Shown: piece after piece, positions 32,741 through 44,149 of the stretch | Layout of the letters: each line of letters begins with the position of its first letter | How positions within the stretch are numbered: position 1 is the stretch's first letter | Origin: Ectothiorhodospira shaposhnikovii | GTDB lineage: Bacteria > Pseudomonadota > Gammaproteobacteria > Ectothiorhodospirales > Ectothiorhodospiraceae | Assembly (NCBI RefSeq): GCF_016584105.1 | Contig: NZ_NRSM01000008.1 | Span: 82,161-146,160, forward strand | Direction: 5' to 3' | DNA: 64,000 bases | The notes under the pieces: generated by a model | Seen by the model: the letters and a program-made list of their open reading frames with translations, nothing else | Database searches by the model: none | Told to the model about the DNA's origin: nothing | Program-made: the position numbers and the translations under genes

Positions 32741-33919
32741 ATGTCCGTCATCAAGATGACCGATCTGGACCTGAAGGGTAAACGGGTGCTGATCCGCGAG
32801 GATCTCAATGTCCCCGTGAAGGACGGCAAGGTGACCTCGGATGCCCGCATCCGCGCCAGCCTGCCCACCATCGAGCACGCCATGAAGGCCGGCGCCCGGG
32901 TCATGCTCATGTCCCACCTGGGCCGCCCGGAGGAGGGTGTGTTCAGCGAGGCCGACTCCCTGGCACCGGTGGCCGCCCATCTCTCCGGTCTGCTGGGCAA
33001 GGAAGTGCGCCTGGTACGGGATTACCTGAACGGGGTGGAGGTGGCCGAGGGCGAAGTGGTGCTGCTGGAAAACGTCCGTTTCAACAAAGGTGAGAAGAAG
33101 GACGACGAAGCCCTGTCGAAGCAATACGCCGCCCTCTGCGACATCTACGTGATGGACGCCTTCGGCACCGCCCACCGGGCCCAGGCCTCCACCCACGGTG
33201 CCGGCAAGTTCGCCCCGGTGGCTTGTGCCGGCCCCCTGCTGGCGGCGGAACTGGAAGCCCTGGGCAAGGCCCTGGACAATCCGAAGCGCCCGCTGGTGGC
33301 CATCGTCGGCGGTTCCAAGGTTTCCACCAAGCTGACCGTGCTCGAATCCCTGTCCAAGGTGGTGGATCAGCTCATCGTCGGCGGTGGCATCGCCAACACC
33401 TTCATTGCCGCCCAGGGTCACGGGGTGGGCAAATCCCTGTGTGAAAACGACCTGATCCCCGAGGCAAAGCGCCTGATGGAAGCGGCGCGGGCCAAGGGCG
33501 GCGACATTCCCGTTCCCACCGACGTCACCGTGGGCAAGGCGTTCTCCGAATCCACCCCGGCCACCACATGCAAGGTGAGCGACGTGGCCGATGACGACAT
33601 GATCTTCGACGTGGGGCCGGACACCGCCGCCGGTTACGCCGAACTGCTGAAGAAGGCCGGCACCATCGTCTGGAACGGCCCCGTGGGCGTGTTCGAGTTC
33701 GACCAGTTTGCCGCCGGCACCCAGGCCATGGGTGAGGCCATTGCCGCCAGCGACGCCTTCTCCATCGCCGGCGGTGGCGATACCCTGGCCGCCATCGACA
33801 AGTACGGCCTGGCCGATCGCATTTCCTACATCTCCACCGGCGGTGGTGCCTTCCTGGAGTTCCTGGAAGGCAAGACCCTGCCCGCCGTGGCCATGCTGGA
33901 GGCCCGGGCCAGGGGCTGA
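32741..33919 (+). CDS. pgk: Phosphoglycerate kinase (392 aa)
   Basis: Transfers phosphate between 1,3-bisphosphoglycerate and ADP. It shows [16 protein letters not shown], the substrate-binding HLGRPEEG, the nucleotide-binding GGSKVSTKL and the C-terminal GGGDTLAAI and [13 protein letters not shown] motifs. The ATG at 32741 has AAGGAG six bases upstream; the frame is open further 5' but that segment is the intergenic hairpin. Confidence 0.98.
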   Translation: MSVIKMTDLDLKGKRVLIREDLNVPVKDGKVTSDARIRASLPTIEHAMKAGARVMLMSHLGRPEEGVFSEADSLAPVAAHLSGLLGKEVRLVRDYLNGVEVAEGEVVLLENVRFNKGEKKDDEALSKQYAALCDIYVMDAFGTAHRAQASTHGAGKFAPVACAGPLLAAELEALGKALDNPKRPLVAIVGGSKVSTKLTVLESLSKVVDQLIVGGGIANTFIAAQGHGVGKSLCENDLIPEAKRLMEAARAKGGDIPVPTDVTVGKAFSESTPATTCKVSDVADDDMIFDVGPDTAAGYAELLKKAGTIVWNGPVGVFEFDQFAAGTQAMGEAIAASDAFSIAGGGDTLAAIDKYGLADRISYISTGGGAFLEFLEGKTLPAVAMLEARARG

Positions 33920-33971
33920 GCGGTCATCACCCACCACCTTCGGTACCTACCGAGCAAGGACAAGGCCCGAC

Positions 33972-35414
33972 ATGCGTAGAACCAAAATCGTAGCAACCCT
34001 GGGACCGGCCACGGACAGCCCGTCCGCCATGCGCGCGCTGGTGAAGGCCGGCGTGGATGTGGTGCGCATCAACTTTTCCCACGGCGATCCGGACGATCAC
34101 CGCAAGCGGGTGGCCCTGTTGCGGGAGACCGCCCGGGAAGCCTCACGCATCGTCGCCGTGCTGGGGGACCTGCAGGGTCCTAAGATCCGCACCGCCCGCT
34201 TTGCCTCGGGCAGCGTGGAACTGAAGGAGGGCGATGACTTCGTCCTGGACGCGGACCTGGCCCCCAATGCCGGCACCCGGGAGCGGGTGGGCATCACCTA
34301 CAAGGAACTGCCCGGCGACGTCAGCCCCGGCGACAGCCTGCTGCTGGATGATGGTCGCCTGGTGCTGACGGTGGAACGGGTGGAGGGGCCGCGGATCCAT
34401 ACCCGTGTGGCCGTGGGCGGCACCCTGTCCAACAACAAGGGCATCAACCGCCAGGGGGGCGGCCTGTCCGCCCCCGCCATCACCGACAAGGACCGGGAGG
34501 ATATCCGCCTGGCCGCCGAGCTGGACGTGGATTTTCTTGCCATTTCCTTCCCCCGCAGCGCCGCCGACGTCAACCGCGCCCGGGAACTGTTGAGGGAGGC
34601 CGGCGGGCAGGGAGGGATCTGCGCCAAGATCGAACGGGCCGAGGCGGTGGACGCCATCGATGAGATCCTCACCGCCACCGACGTGATCATGATCGCCCGT
34701 GGCGACCTGGGGGTGGAGATCGGGGACGCGGAGCTGCCGGGGGTGCAAAAGCGCCTGATCCAGCAGGCCCGCACCCGCAACCGGGTGGTGATCACCGCCA
34801 CCCAGATGATGGAATCCATGATCCAGAATCCCATCCCCACCCGGGCCGAGGTGTTCGACGTGGCCAATGCGGTACTGGACGGCACTGACGCGGTCATGCT
34901 CTCCGGGGAAACGGCCACCGGCAACTATCCCCACAAGGCGGTGGAGGCCATGGGGCGGATCTGCGAAGCGGCGGAGCGCCAGCGCAGTGCCCGGGTATCC
35001 ACCCACCGCATGGACAGCTACTTTGAACGGGTGGACGAGGCCATTGCCATGGCTACCATGTACACCGCCAACCATCTGGATGTGCGCGCCATCGCCGCCA
35101 TGACCGAATCCGGCTCCACGGCCCTGTGGATGTCCCGCATCAGTTCCGGTATCCCCATCTTCGCCATGACCCGTCATCAGTGCACCTGTCGTCGGATGGC
35201 GTTGTACCGGGGGGTCTATCCGGTCCTGTTCGAGAGCGACAATACCAGTCATGCGGCCAACAACCGTCAGGTGGTGGCCATGCTGCAGGAGGCCGGCATT
35301 GTCAGGGACGGCGACCTGGTCATCATCACCAAGGGGGATCTCACCGGCGTCATGGGCGGGACCAACGCCATGAAGATCGTCCAGGTGGGTGCATTGCAGG
35401 ACTTTGCCCCATAG
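33972..35414 (+). CDS. pyk: Pyruvate kinase (480 aa)
   Basis: Converts phosphoenolpyruvate and ADP to pyruvate and ATP. It begins [16 protein letters not shown], with [19 protein letters not shown], the active-site [12 protein letters not shown], and [10 protein letters not shown] motifs. The C-terminal domain has GSTALWMSR and an allosteric-site-like [12 protein letters not shown]. The ATG at 33972 is 52 bases after pgk. Its presence between pgk and fba means the cluster serves glycolytic outflow as well as the Calvin cycle. Confidence 0.97.
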   Translation: MRRTKIVATLGPATDSPSAMRALVKAGVDVVRINFSHGDPDDHRKRVALLRETAREASRIVAVLGDLQGPKIRTARFASGSVELKEGDDFVLDADLAPNAGTRERVGITYKELPGDVSPGDSLLLDDGRLVLTVERVEGPRIHTRVAVGGTLSNNKGINRQGGGLSAPAITDKDREDIRLAAELDVDFLAISFPRSAADVNRARELLREAGGQGGICAKIERAEAVDAIDEILTATDVIMIARGDLGVEIGDAELPGVQKRLIQQARTRNRVVITATQMMESMIQNPIPTRAEVFDVANAVLDGTDAVMLSGETATGNYPHKAVEAMGRICEAAERQRSARVSTHRMDSYFERVDEAIAMATMYTANHLDVRAIAAMTESGSTALWMSRISSGIPIFAMTRHQCTCRRMALYRGVYPVLFESDNTSHAANNRQVVAMLQEAGIVRDGDLVIITKGDLTGVMGGTNAMKIVQVGALQDFAP

Positions 35415-35497
35415 GCGCCCTTGATTCTCGAACCCATAACGACAACGATACCGAACCGCATAGCGATTCGAAGACCACAACCCACAGGAGGTCCCTC

Positions 35498-36562
35498 ATG
35501 GCCCTGATTTCTCTGAGACAGTTGCTGGACCATGCCGCCGAGCACGGTTACGGCATGCCCGCCTTCAACGCCAACAACATGGAGCAGGTGCACGCGGTCA
35601 TGCAGGCCGCCGACGAGGTGGATGCCCCGGTGATCATTCAGGCCTCCGCCGGTGCCCGCAAATATGCCGGCGAGCCCTTCCTGCGCCATCTCATCATCGC
35701 CGCGGCGGAACAGTATCCCCACATCCCCATCGTGCTGCACCAGGACCATGGCGGTGAACCTGCGGTGTGCCTGGCGTCCATCCAGTCCGGCTTCACCTCG
35801 GTGATGATGGACGGCTCCCTGATGCCCGATATGAAGACGCCTTCCACCTATGAGTACAACGTGGAAGTGACCCGCCAGGTGACCGAGATGGCCCACTGGC
35901 TGGGCGTGTCCGTGGAAGGCGAACTGGGCTGCCTGGGTTCCCTGGAAACCGGCATGGCCGGCGAGGAAGACGGTTCCGGCGCCGAAGGCCAGCTGTCCCA
36001 TGACCAGCTGCTCACCGACCCGGACGAGGCCGCCGACTTCGTCAAGAAGACCGGCGTGGATGCCCTGGCCATTGCCATCGGCACCAGCCACGGCGCCTAC
36101 AAGTTCACCCGCCCGCCCACCGGCGACATCCTGGCCATCAAGCGCATCAAAGAGATCCATGCCCGCATCCCCAACACCCATCTGGTGATGCACGGCTCTT
36201 CTTCCGTGCCCCAGGACTGGCTCAAGATCATCAACGAGCACGGTGGTGACATGGGCGAGACCTACGGCGTGCCGGTGGAAGAGATCCAGGAAGGCATCAA
36301 GCACGGCGTGCGCAAGGTGAACATCGATACCGACCTGCGCATGGCCTCCACCGGTGCCATTCGCAAGTTCCTGGCGGAAAATCCCAAGGAATTTGATCCC
36401 CGCAAGTTCCTCAAGGTCTCCACCGCCGCCATGAAGGACATCTGCAAGGCTCGCTACGAGGCCTTCGGCTGCGCCGGCATGGCCTCCAGGATCAAGCCCG
36501 TGAGCCTGGAAGCCATGGTCAAGCGCTACAAGTCCGGCGAGCTGGCGCCCAAGGTGCAGTAA
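35498..36562 (+). CDS. fba: Fructose-bisphosphate aldolase class II, Calvin-cycle subtype (354 aa)
   Basis: Zinc-dependent aldol condensation of DHAP with glyceraldehyde-3-phosphate (and erythrose-4-phosphate in CbbA-type enzymes). It has the [19 protein letters not shown] start, [13 protein letters not shown] with zinc ligands, [12 protein letters not shown], and the loop GTSHGAYKF. The ATG at 35498 follows ACAGGAGG. Length and the internal insertion fit the CbbA subtype. Last gene of the cluster. Confidence 0.96.
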   Translation: MALISLRQLLDHAAEHGYGMPAFNANNMEQVHAVMQAADEVDAPVIIQASAGARKYAGEPFLRHLIIAAAEQYPHIPIVLHQDHGGEPAVCLASIQSGFTSVMMDGSLMPDMKTPSTYEYNVEVTRQVTEMAHWLGVSVEGELGCLGSLETGMAGEEDGSGAEGQLSHDQLLTDPDEAADFVKKTGVDALAIAIGTSHGAYKFTRPPTGDILAIKRIKEIHARIPNTHLVMHGSSSVPQDWLKIINEHGGDMGETYGVPVEEIQEGIKHGVRKVNIDTDLRMASTGAIRKFLAENPKEFDPRKFLKVSTAAMKDICKARYEAFGCAGMASRIKPVSLEAMVKRYKSGELAPKVQ

Positions 36563-36579
36563 GGTAAACGCCGCGCAAG

Positions 36580-36604
36580 CCCCTCTCTCCTTGCGGGAGA
36601 GGGG
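36580..36604. repeat. GC-rich palindromic repeat after fba
   Basis: CCCCTCTC and GAGAGGGG form an 8-bp stem around TCCTTGCGG; a GTTGGGGTGAGGGG tail follows. This is the common intergenic CCCCTCTCC-GGGAGAGGGG-TTGGGGTGAGGGG repeat of many proteobacteria; it may also serve as the fba terminator. Confidence 0.65.
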
Positions 36605-36714
36605 TTGGGGTGAGGGGAATGCGGTTCTGCTAAAGTATCAACAAATAGGCGCGCCGTTCATTTCCACCCCTTCTCTCTCTTCGGGCGAAGGCTGTCGATA
36701 TCCCTGGACCCCGC

Positions 36715-37776
36715 ATGCACACACCCAGCCCTCGTCTCCTTGCCTGCCTTCTGCCGCTCCTGCTCCTGCCCGCCACGGCGCCGGCGACCCCGCTGGCCGA
36801 AGCCCTTCAGTCCTGCGCCGGCATCACCGATGCCGATGCTCGCCTGGCCTGTTACGACCGGCTGGCCGACCTGTCCGTCGCAGACGACGGGGATGCCGCG
36901 CCACTGCCATCCAGAACCCTGGCACTGCCCGGAGGGGCGGAGGCACGGGATCCTGATCCGTCCCGCCGCCCTGCCTCCCGCATCGACGCCGTCTGGGGTT
37001 TCGCCCCGGACAGCAGCCGTTACGTGATCGCCTCCCACCGTCCCAGTTATCTGCTGCCAGCCCGTTACACCGACCGCCCCAACGAACAGCCCTTCTCACC
37101 CCTGATGGAACTGGCCGATGCCGACCGGGTGGAGCTGGACTCGGTGGAGGCCAGGTTCCAGTTCAGTTTCAAAACTCGACTCTGGGCTACGGATGACCGC
37201 CGCTGGGGCCTGTGGGGCGCCTATACCCAGCAGAGTCAGTGGCAGGTCTATAACGACCGGGATGGGGCCTCGCGACCCTTTCGTGAAACCAACTACATGC
37301 CGGAGCTGATCCTGAGCTACCGGCCGGACCTGTCCCTGGGAGGCTTCCACTGGCGCCTGCTCAATGTGGGTTACAACCACCAGTCCAACGGTCGGGCCGA
37401 GCCCCTGTCCCGCAGCTGGGACCGGCTCTTTGCCGAGGTGGGGGTGGAACGGGGTGATCTGGTCATCAATGCCCGGATCTGGCACCGGATACAGGAAAGT
37501 GACAGCCGGGACGACAACCCGGACATCACCGACTATCTGGGCTACGGCGACCTCACTGCCTTCTGGCAGCAGGGTGGCCACAGCTACACCCTGATGCTCA
37601 GGGGGCGTCCCAGCACCGGCAAGGGTGCCGTCCAGGCCACCTGGATGAGCCCCCCGATACTGGGGCCTCTGAGGGCCTATACCCAGGTCTTCAGCGGCTA
37701 TGGGGAGAGCATGATCGACTACAACTGGCGCCAGAACACCCTGGGTTTCGGGCTGGCCCTGAGTGATCTTTACTGA
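36715..37776 (+). CDS. pldA: Outer-membrane phospholipase A1 (353 aa)
   Basis: Calcium-dependent outer-membrane phospholipase (OMPLA). A signal peptide (about 1-24) precedes an [21 protein letters not shown] segment common in secreted gammaproteobacterial proteins, a linker, and a 12-strand barrel. The catalytic His-Ser pair lies in GYNHQSNGR, followed by SRSWDR, and a GYGES segment sits near the C-terminus; the protein ends LSDLY. Its stop overlaps the convergent betA stop by seven bases. Confidence 0.9.
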   Translation: MHTPSPRLLACLLPLLLLPATAPATPLAEALQSCAGITDADARLACYDRLADLSVADDGDAAPLPSRTLALPGGAEARDPDPSRRPASRIDAVWGFAPDSSRYVIASHRPSYLLPARYTDRPNEQPFSPLMELADADRVELDSVEARFQFSFKTRLWATDDRRWGLWGAYTQQSQWQVYNDRDGASRPFRETNYMPELILSYRPDLSLGGFHWRLLNVGYNHQSNGRAEPLSRSWDRLFAEVGVERGDLVINARIWHRIQESDSRDDNPDITDYLGYGDLTAFWQQGGHSYTLMLRGRPSTGKGAVQATWMSPPILGPLRAYTQVFSGYGESMIDYNWRQNTLGFGLALSDLY

Positions 37777-39455
37777 CCCTTGTCATGGGCGCCGGCGGCG
37801 CAATCCACCCGGAACACGGGGACTTGTTCCGGGGGCAGCGGCGCCCGTTGCCGCATCCGGTCGGCGATCTTTTCGGCCATCATGATGGTGGGGGCGTTGA
37901 GGTTGCCGGTGATGATGCGGGGCATGATGGATGCGTCCACCACCCGCAGGCCCTCCACCCCGAACACCCGTCCTTCGCCATCCACCACTGCCATGGGGTC
38001 CTGGGGCGAACCCATGGCACAGGAACCCGCCGGGTGGTAGGCGGTTTCACCGTGCTCGCGCACGAAGGCATCCAGTGCCGCATCCGAGCGGGCCTCGCTG
38101 CCGGGGGAGAGTTCCCGTCCCAGATAGGGTGACAGGGACGGCTGGACCATGATCTCCCGGGTGAGGCGGATCGCATCCCGGAATTCCCGCCAGTCCTGGG
38201 GGTGGCTCATGTAGTTGAAGCGGATGCGTGGGGCCAGGCGCGGGTCCTTGCCGGCCAGGCGGATCCAGCCCCGGCTGGGGGAGCGCATGGAGCCCACATG
38301 GGCCTGGAAACCATGGGCCTCCACCGCCTGGGTACCGTTGTAATTGATGGCGATGGGCAGGAAGTGGTACTGGAGATTGGGCCACGGAAAGGCCGGATCA
38401 CTGCGGATGAAGCCGGCGGCCTCGAAGTGGTTGCTGGCGCCGATGCCACGGCCGGAGAACAGCCATTGGGCGCCGATCCAGGGCTGGTTCCACCATTTCA
38501 GGGCCGGGTAGAGGGTGATGGGACGCTTGCACTGGTACTGGATGTAGATCTCCAGGTGATCCTGCAGGTTTTCGCCCACGCCCGGCAGGTCATGGACCAC
38601 CGGGATGTCCAGGGCCTCCAGTTCGGCGGCCGGGCCGATCCCCGAGCGTTTGAGCACTGCCGGCGAGAGGATGGCGCCGGCGCAGAGCACCACTTCCCGC
38701 CGGGCATGGGCATGCCTGCGCCGACCCCGGTGGATGAAACTGACCCCCCGGGCGGCATGTCCTTCGATGAGCACCTGCTCGGTGAGGGCGCGGGTCACGA
38801 TGCGCAGATTGGGGCGCGGGCGGGCCAGGTCCAGGTAGCCACGGGCGGTGCTGGAACGGCGCCCACGGGGGGTGGTGGTCCGGTCCATGGGACCAAAGCC
38901 CTCCTGCTGGTAGCCGTTGACGTCCGGCGTATGGGGGTGGCCGGCTTCCTGGGCCGCCTGGATGAAGGCCTGATAGAGGGGGTTGTTGTCCGGCCGGGGT
39001 GTGGTCACCCGCAGGGGGCCCTGGTCGCCGTGATAGGCGTCGGCGCCGATATCCCGATTTTCCGCCTTCTTGAAGTAGGGCAGGCAATGGGCATAGTCCC
39101 AGCCCGGCAGGTTGAAGTCCGCGGCCCAGTGGTCATAGTCCAGGGCGTTGCCGCGGATGTAGCACATGCCGTTGATGAGGGACGATCCCCCCAGGCCCTT
39201 GCCCCGGCCGCAGTCCATGCGGCGCCCGTTCATGTGGGGTTCCGGCTCGGTCTGAAAGCCCCAGTTATAGCGACGTCCTTGCAAGGGATAGGCGAGGGCG
39301 GCGGGCATCTGGGTACGAAAGTCCAGCCGCCAGTCCCGTCCACCGGCCTCCAGCAGCAGTACCTGGGTATCCGGGTCTTCGGTCAGTCGGGCGGCCAGTA
39401 CGGCGCCGGCGGAACCGGCGCCGATGATGATGTAGTCGTAGGTCATGTCCTGCAT
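37770..39455 (-). CDS. betA: Choline dehydrogenase (561 aa)
   Basis: FAD-dependent GMC oxidoreductase that oxidises choline to betaine aldehyde at the membrane. It shows the FAD motif [40 protein letters not shown], and the C-terminal catalytic region HPAGSCAMG and [31 protein letters not shown] 39455 has GGAG upstream. Lies downstream of betB and betI on the same strand, forming a betI-betB-betA locus for making the osmoprotectant glycine betaine. Confidence 0.94.
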   Translation of the reverse strand: MQDMTYDYIIIGAGSAGAVLAARLTEDPDTQVLLLEAGGRDWRLDFRTQMPAALAYPLQGRRYNWGFQTEPEPHMNGRRMDCGRGKGLGGSSLINGMCYIRGNALDYDHWAADFNLPGWDYAHCLPYFKKAENRDIGADAYHGDQGPLRVTTPRPDNNPLYQAFIQAAQEAGHPHTPDVNGYQQEGFGPMDRTTTPRGRRSSTARGYLDLARPRPNLRIVTRALTEQVLIEGHAARGVSFIHRGRRRHAHARREVVLCAGAILSPAVLKRSGIGPAAELEALDIPVVHDLPGVGENLQDHLEIYIQYQCKRPITLYPALKWWNQPWIGAQWLFSGRGIGASNHFEAAGFIRSDPAFPWPNLQYHFLPIAINYNGTQAVEAHGFQAHVGSMRSPSRGWIRLAGKDPRLAPRIRFNYMSHPQDWREFRDAIRLTREIMVQPSLSPYLGRELSPGSEARSDAALDAFVREHGETAYHPAGSCAMGSPQDPMAVVDGEGRVFGVEGLRVVDASIMPRIITGNLNAPTIMMAEKIADRMRQRAPLPPEQVPVFRVDCAAGAHDKGQ

Positions 39456-39498
39456 GGGGCTCCTGAATCGGGTGGGGGAGGGACGGTGGGGCGTCGGG

Positions 39499-40983
39499 CT
39501 AGAACACGCTGTCCACCCCGCCGAGTTCCACGTACACCGACTTGCGCTGGGTGTAGTGCTCCAGGGCGGCGCGGCCGTTCTCCCGGCCCAGTCCCGACTG
39601 CTTGTAGCCGCCCACCGGCATCTCCACCGGTGACAGGTTGTAGGTATTGATCCAGCAGATGCCTGCCTGGATCTGGTGGATCACCCGGTGGGCCCGGGCC
39701 AGATCCCGGCTGAATACGCCCGCGGCCAGGCCGTAGCGGGTGTCGTTGGCCCGCTGGATGACGGCCGCTTCATCCTCAAAGGACTGCAATACCATCACCG
39801 GGCCGAAGATCTCCCGGCGCACCAGGGGGTGGTCATCCGGGCAGTCGGCGAACACGGTGGGTGCCACGAAGGCCCCCTCCGGGGCGTCGTCGGGGCGCAG
39901 TCGTTCCCCGCCGATCAGGCAGCGCAGGCCGTCTTCCCTGGCCTGCCGGATGCGATCCATGACCTGCTCGCAGTGGGCCTCGCTGATGACCGGTCCCAGG
40001 GTGGTGGCCGGGTTCAGCGGGTCCCCGGCGCGGATGCGCCGGATGCGTTCCAGCAGCCGGGCCTGGAAGGTCTGGCGGATGGAGGCCTCCACGAAAACCC
40101 GGGTGCCATTGGTGCAGATCTGGCCGCTGCTGTAGAAGTTGGCCATCAGGGCCGCGTTCAGGGCCTGCTCCAGATCCGCGTCGGCAAAGATGATCAGTGG
40201 CGACTTACCCCCCAGCTCCATGGTGACCTGCTTGAGGCTGCTGCGGGCGGCATCGGCCATCACCGCCTTGCCGGTTTCCACCTCTCCGGTGAAGGAGACC
40301 TTGGCGATATCGGGATGATGAGTCAGCGCCCGGCCCACTTCCGCGTCTCCTTGCACCACGTTGAAGACACCCGGCGGCAGACCCGCCTCGGTGAAAATGT
40401 CCGCCAGCGCCAGGGCGCTCAACGGGGTGAGTTCGCTGGGCTTGAAGACCATGGCGTTGCCGCCGGCCAGGGCCGGGGCCGCCTTCCAGCATGCGATCTG
40501 CAGAGGGTAGTTCCAGGCGCCGATGCCGGCGCATACCCCCAGGGGTTCGCGGCGGGTGTAGATGAAGGCCTGCTCGCCCTGGGGGATCTGTTCCCCTTCC
40601 AGTCCCATGGCCAACCCGGCGAAATATTCCAGGGCGTCGGCGCCGGTCTGGATGTCCACGCTGGCGGTTTCGCTGATGGGTTTGCCGGTGTCCCGGGTTT
40701 CCAGGGTGGCCAGGGCCTGGTTGCGGTCCCGCAGCAGATCCGCCGCCCGGCGCAGGATGCGGCCACGGGCCATGGGGGGCATGGCGGCCCAGATTTTCTG
40801 GCCCTGCGCCGCCGAGCGCACGGCCTCATCCACCAGGGCCTGGTCTGCCGCCTGGATACGGGCGATGGTCTGCCCGGTGGCCGGGTTGACGGTTTCGAAA
40901 TGGGGGGTATCCGGAGACTGGACAGGGTGTCCGTGGACGTAGCTGCCCTGAATGGGGGCGGTGGCGGGCTGGGTGTGGGGCAT
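39499..40983 (-). CDS. betB: Betaine aldehyde dehydrogenase (494 aa)
   Basis: NAD(P)-dependent oxidation of betaine aldehyde to glycine betaine. It has the Rossmann [30 protein letters not shown] segment, the general base in [12 protein letters not shown] (Glu near residue 252), and the nucleophile in [15 protein letters not shown] (Cys near residue 286). It ends with the family [15 protein letters not shown]...[11 protein letters not shown] pattern. ATG 40983 has GGGAGAT upstream. Between betI and betA. Confidence 0.95.
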   Translation of the reverse strand: MPHTQPATAPIQGSYVHGHPVQSPDTPHFETVNPATGQTIARIQAADQALVDEAVRSAAQGQKIWAAMPPMARGRILRRAADLLRDRNQALATLETRDTGKPISETASVDIQTGADALEYFAGLAMGLEGEQIPQGEQAFIYTRREPLGVCAGIGAWNYPLQIACWKAAPALAGGNAMVFKPSELTPLSALALADIFTEAGLPPGVFNVVQGDAEVGRALTHHPDIAKVSFTGEVETGKAVMADAARSSLKQVTMELGGKSPLIIFADADLEQALNAALMANFYSSGQICTNGTRVFVEASIRQTFQARLLERIRRIRAGDPLNPATTLGPVISEAHCEQVMDRIRQAREDGLRCLIGGERLRPDDAPEGAFVAPTVFADCPDDHPLVRREIFGPVMVLQSFEDEAAVIQRANDTRYGLAAGVFSRDLARAHRVIHQIQAGICWINTYNLSPVEMPVGGYKQSGLGRENGRAALEHYTQRKSVYVELGGVDSVF

Positions 40984-41020
40984 GGGATCTCCCGGTGATT
41001 CGCGGGTGGAATGGGTCTGC

Positions 41021-41629
41021 TCAGGTTTCGGTGGTCCGGGGGGCGTGCCCCTCCAGCCAGGCCCGGGCGTTGTCCCGGGCCAGCCGCCGACAGGCTTCGA
41101 TATCAATGCCTTCCGGTGTCAGGGCACCCCGCAGCCACAGGCCATCAATCAGCGCAGCCACGGACTGGGCGGCATCCCGGGCCTGATCCGCCGGCAGGAC
41201 CTGACGGAACTGGTGGCACAGATTGGCGTACAGGCGCCGTTCGTTGACCCGCTGCAGGCGACGCAGGGCCGGTTGATGCATGCTGGCGGCCCAGAACTCC
41301 AGCCAGGCCCGCATGGCGGCCACATTGGTCTGACTGGAGTCGAAATTGCCGTCGATGATGGCGTCCACATGACCGGCAATATCCTCCGGAGGGATCCTGC
41401 GGCGCCGCTCCGCCACGGCTTCTCCCAACTGCTGGAGCAGGTAGCGCATGGTGGCCTCCATCAGCCCCGCCTTGTCCCCGAAATAATGGCTGATGATGCC
41501 GCTGGAGACCCCGGCAAGGCGCGCAATACGCGCAATGGTGGCGTCCGCCATGCCGTACTGGTGAATCGCCGTGAGTGTGGCCTTGATCAGTTGTCGGCGC
41601 CGTCCGGACGCCATGGGGGAAGGTTGCAT
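41021..41629 (-). CDS. betI: Choline-responsive repressor BetI (202 aa)
   Basis: TetR-family repressor of the bet genes, released by choline. The HTH reads [36 protein letters not shown] chose the ATG at 41629 ([19 protein letters not shown]) because GGAG lies six bases upstream and the start resembles other BetI proteins; ATGs at 41641 and 41614 are alternatives. Two 18-bp palindromes upstream are its likely operators, giving autoregulation of betI-betB-betA. Confidence 0.92.
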   Translation of the reverse strand: MQPSPMASGRRRQLIKATLTAIHQYGMADATIARIARLAGVSSGIISHYFGDKAGLMEATMRYLLQQLGEAVAERRRRIPPEDIAGHVDAIIDGNFDSSQTNVAAMRAWLEFWAASMHQPALRRLQRVNERRLYANLCHQFRQVLPADQARDAAQSVAALIDGLWLRGALTPEGIDIEACRRLARDNARAWLEGHAPRTTET

Positions 41630-41669
41630 TCTGTTCTCCATCGGGCGCGTGTATTTCACTCTAAATCAG

Positions 41670-41687
41670 ATTGAACAATCGTTCAAT
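41670..41687. promoter_or_regulatory. BetI operator, upstream box 1
   Basis: Perfect palindrome ATTGAAC-AATC-GTTCAAT, 7-bp arms with a 4-base centre, matching the BetI-type ATTGAACG/CGTTCAAT motif. It lies 41 bp upstream of the chosen betI start. Box 2 is centred 25 bp further on. Confidence 0.8.
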
Positions 41688-41694
41688 TATAGTT

Positions 41695-41712
41695 TGATTG
41701 ATCGTTCAATCA
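41695..41712. promoter_or_regulatory. BetI operator, upstream box 2
   Basis: Perfect palindrome TGATTGA-TCGT-TCAATCA with 7-bp arms, sharing the ATTGANC/GTTCAAT core with box 1. The 25-bp centre-to-centre spacing would place two dimers on slightly offset faces of the helix, as for cooperative repressor binding. It may also control the divergent binding-protein gene. Confidence 0.75.
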
Positions 41713-41853
41713 GGGTTGATTTGTCGGCGGTGACTGGGCATTCTGAAAAGGAAATACTGAATCAGTCAGCCGCTGTTACTCCTGTGATCTACAGTCACGG
41801 ATCGCAGATCTAGTGTGACGGATTGCGATCTATTGTCACACTCGCGGACTTCC

Positions 41854-41879
41854 GTCACTCCCGCCTTCGCGGGAATGAC
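41854..41879. repeat. Short palindromic repeat upstream of the choline-binding protein gene
   Basis: GTCA-C-TCCCGC pairs with GCGGGA-A-TGAC around a CTTC loop with one mismatch. Nearly the same unit is found at 22250-22269. The rest of the 309-base gap between betI and this gene (41630-41938) holds the BetI boxes and shows no other gene. Confidence 0.7.
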
Positions 41880-41938
41880 TGACTCAGAACATCCCGAATG
41901 TCATGCCCGTTCCGGGGCGAATGAGGAGAAGAGTCGAC

Positions 41939-42889
41939 ATGCATCGTTTGCTGAGCGCAATCACCATATCCGCCATGAGCCTGACCGGTATCACCCATGC
42001 CGCCGAACCCGATGAATGCGGGCAGGTGCGGTTTGCCGAGGTGGGCTGGACCGACATCACCGCCACCACGGCGACGGCCCAGGTGGTTCTGGAAGGCATG
42101 GGTTACGACACCCGCAGTCTCACGGTGTCCGTTCCCATCGCCTATGCGGGGCTGGAGAACCAGGATTTCGACGTCTTTCTGGGCAACTGGATGCCGAGCA
42201 TGGCCAGCATCATCCAGCCCTATCTGGAGCGGGGAACGGTGGAGACCATCGCCACCAACCTGGAGGGCGCCAAGTACACCCTGGCGGTGCCCCGGTATGT
42301 GCATGATGCCGGTGTGACCCATTTCAGTGATCTGGCGGAGCACCGCCGCCGGTTCGGCGGGCGCATCTACGGCATCGAATCCGGTAACGACGGTAATCAG
42401 ATCATTCAGCAGATGATGGATGACGATGCCTATGACCTGGGACGTTTCCGCCTCATGGAGTCCAGTGAAGCCGGCATGCTGGGGGAGGTACGTCACAATA
42501 CCGCCCGTGAGGAATGGATCGTGTTCCTGGCCTGGGAGCCCCATCCCATGAACACCCGTTTCGACATCGCCTACCTGGAAGGCGGCGAGGACTACTTCGG
42601 CCCGGATTTCGGTGCCGCCACGGTACACACCAACGTACGTACCGGCTACACGCAGCAGTGTCCCAATGTGGGGCGTCTGCTCAGTCAGCTGTCCTTTACC
42701 CTGGAGATGGAAAACCATCTCATGGATCAGATCATGAACCGGGACGTGGACCCCAAGGTGGCGGCACGCGTCTGGCTGCAAGACAATTCTGATGTCCTGG
42801 AAGGCTGGCTGGACGGTGTCACCACCCGGGACGGTGAAGATGCCTTCAACGCCGTGACCCAGGCCATCACCGCGGCGCTGGTCGAGTAG
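41939..42889 (+). CDS. Choline/glycine-betaine ABC transporter substrate-binding protein (316 aa)
   Basis: Periplasmic binding protein of the ChoX/ProX (OpuAC) family. A signal peptide (MHRLLSAITISAMSLTGITHA) is followed by VRFAEVGWTDITATTATAQVVLEGMGY, the quaternary-ammonium-binding DFDVFLGNWMPSM, IYGIESGNDGNQIIQ and EEWIVFLAWEPHPMN motifs. Trp and Asp residues needed for the aromatic ligand box are visible. ATG 41939 follows GAGGAG. It diverges from betI with shared upstream DNA. No permease or ATPase gene is adjacent, so it must work with a transporter encoded elsewhere. Confidence 0.9.
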   Translation: MHRLLSAITISAMSLTGITHAAEPDECGQVRFAEVGWTDITATTATAQVVLEGMGYDTRSLTVSVPIAYAGLENQDFDVFLGNWMPSMASIIQPYLERGTVETIATNLEGAKYTLAVPRYVHDAGVTHFSDLAEHRRRFGGRIYGIESGNDGNQIIQQMMDDDAYDLGRFRLMESSEAGMLGEVRHNTAREEWIVFLAWEPHPMNTRFDIAYLEGGEDYFGPDFGAATVHTNVRTGYTQQCPNVGRLLSQLSFTLEMENHLMDQIMNRDVDPKVAARVWLQDNSDVLEGWLDGVTTRDGEDAFNAVTQAITAALVE

Positions 42890-42975
42890 TTCTCCATCCC
42901 CGGGCCGGCCCGTTGGCAGGCAGTGATGGGGTCGGGTGCAGACGTTCCGGAGGTAATCGGCTATCTTCAACCTCC

Positions 42976-44115
42976 ATGACACCACCCCGCCGCATCGCCC
43001 ACCTGGACATGGATGCCTTCTATGCCTCCGTGGAGTTGCTGCGTCATCCGGAGTTGCGTGGCCGGCCCGTGGTGATCGGCGGTCGCCGCCGCGCCCTGGG
43101 GGAACCCGGGCAGGCCGCCGCCGCCAGGCTTGAGGCCTATGCCGGACGCGGGGTGGTCACCACGGCCACCTATGAGGCCAGGGCCCTGGGTGTTGCCTCG
43201 GGCATGGGCCTGATGAAGGCGGCCCGCAAGGCCCCGGATGCCATCCTGCTGCCGCCGGACTTCGAGGCCTACCGGGACTATTCCCATCGCTTCAAGACGG
43301 CGGTGGCCGCCATCGCCCCCTGTATCGAGGACCGGGGCATTGATGAGATCTATATCGACCTCACCCACGTCCCCGGTGCATCCGGACCCCTGGGGCAGCG
43401 GCTCAAGCAGGCCGTGCTGGATGCCACTGGCCTGACCTGCTCCATCGGCATCGCCCCCAACAAGCTTCTGGCCAAGCTCTGTTCCGAGCTGGATAAACCG
43501 GACGGCCTCACCCTGCTGACCATGGACGATGTGCCGACACGGATCTGGCCCTTGCCGGTGGCCAAGGTCAACGGCATTGGGCCCAAGGCCGCCGCCCGGC
43601 TGGAGGCCCTGGGCATCCTCACCGTGGGGGATCTGGCCGCCTGCGGCCCTGGTCTGCTGCGGGAGCAGTTCGGACCCGCCCAGGGGGCGTGGCTGCATCA
43701 GGCGGCCCGGGGTATTGATGACCGGCCGCTGGAAACCGAGTCCGTGCCACGCTCGATGAGCCGGGAGACCACCTTCGAGCGGGACCTGCATCCCCGTGAG
43801 GACCGTGCCGAGCTGTCCGAGATCTTCTCAGCCCTGTGCGTGCGGGTATCCCAGGATCTGGCTCGCAAGGGGTGCCGCGGGCGCACGGTGGGCATCAAGC
43901 TTCGCTATGAGGATTTCCGCACCCTTACCCGGGACATCACCCTGGCCCGTCCGGTGTTCGATGCGGTGGATATCCGCCGGGCGGCAGGGGAATGCCTGCG
44001 CCGGGTGCCCCTGGAGCAGCGGCTTCGCCTGCTGGGGGTGCGTGTGTCGGGGCTGAGTTTCGGTGATGAGGACGGGCCGGCCGATGGGGATATGCAGATG
44101 GAGCTGCCGCTCTGA
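42976..44115 (+). CDS. dinB: DNA polymerase IV (379 aa)
   Basis: Y-family translesion polymerase. It shows the catalytic motif HLDMDAFYASVELL, the second acidic motif GIDEIYIDLTHV, CSIGIAPNKLLAKLCSELDKP and the helix-hairpin-helix VNGIGPKAAARLEALGI. The C-terminal little-finger domain is present. The ATG at 42976 gives the usual short leader before IAHLDMDAF; no strong ribosome site. I see no clear LexA box in the short upstream gap. Confidence 0.95.
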   Translation: MTPPRRIAHLDMDAFYASVELLRHPELRGRPVVIGGRRRALGEPGQAAAARLEAYAGRGVVTTATYEARALGVASGMGLMKAARKAPDAILLPPDFEAYRDYSHRFKTAVAAIAPCIEDRGIDEIYIDLTHVPGASGPLGQRLKQAVLDATGLTCSIGIAPNKLLAKLCSELDKPDGLTLLTMDDVPTRIWPLPVAKVNGIGPKAAARLEALGILTVGDLAACGPGLLREQFGPAQGAWLHQAARGIDDRPLETESVPRSMSRETTFERDLHPREDRAELSEIFSALCVRVSQDLARKGCRGRTVGIKLRYEDFRTLTRDITLARPVFDAVDIRRAAGECLRRVPLEQRLRLLGVRVSGLSFGDEDGPADGDMQMELPL

Positions 44116-44149
44116 TGATGTTGAGCCAATACGACCGAACGAGAAACAG

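Noticed and set aside
36563..36714. Functional small RNA at the CCCCTCTCC repeat
   Set aside because: It matches a common intergenic repeat type and has no promoter or terminator of its own that I can see.
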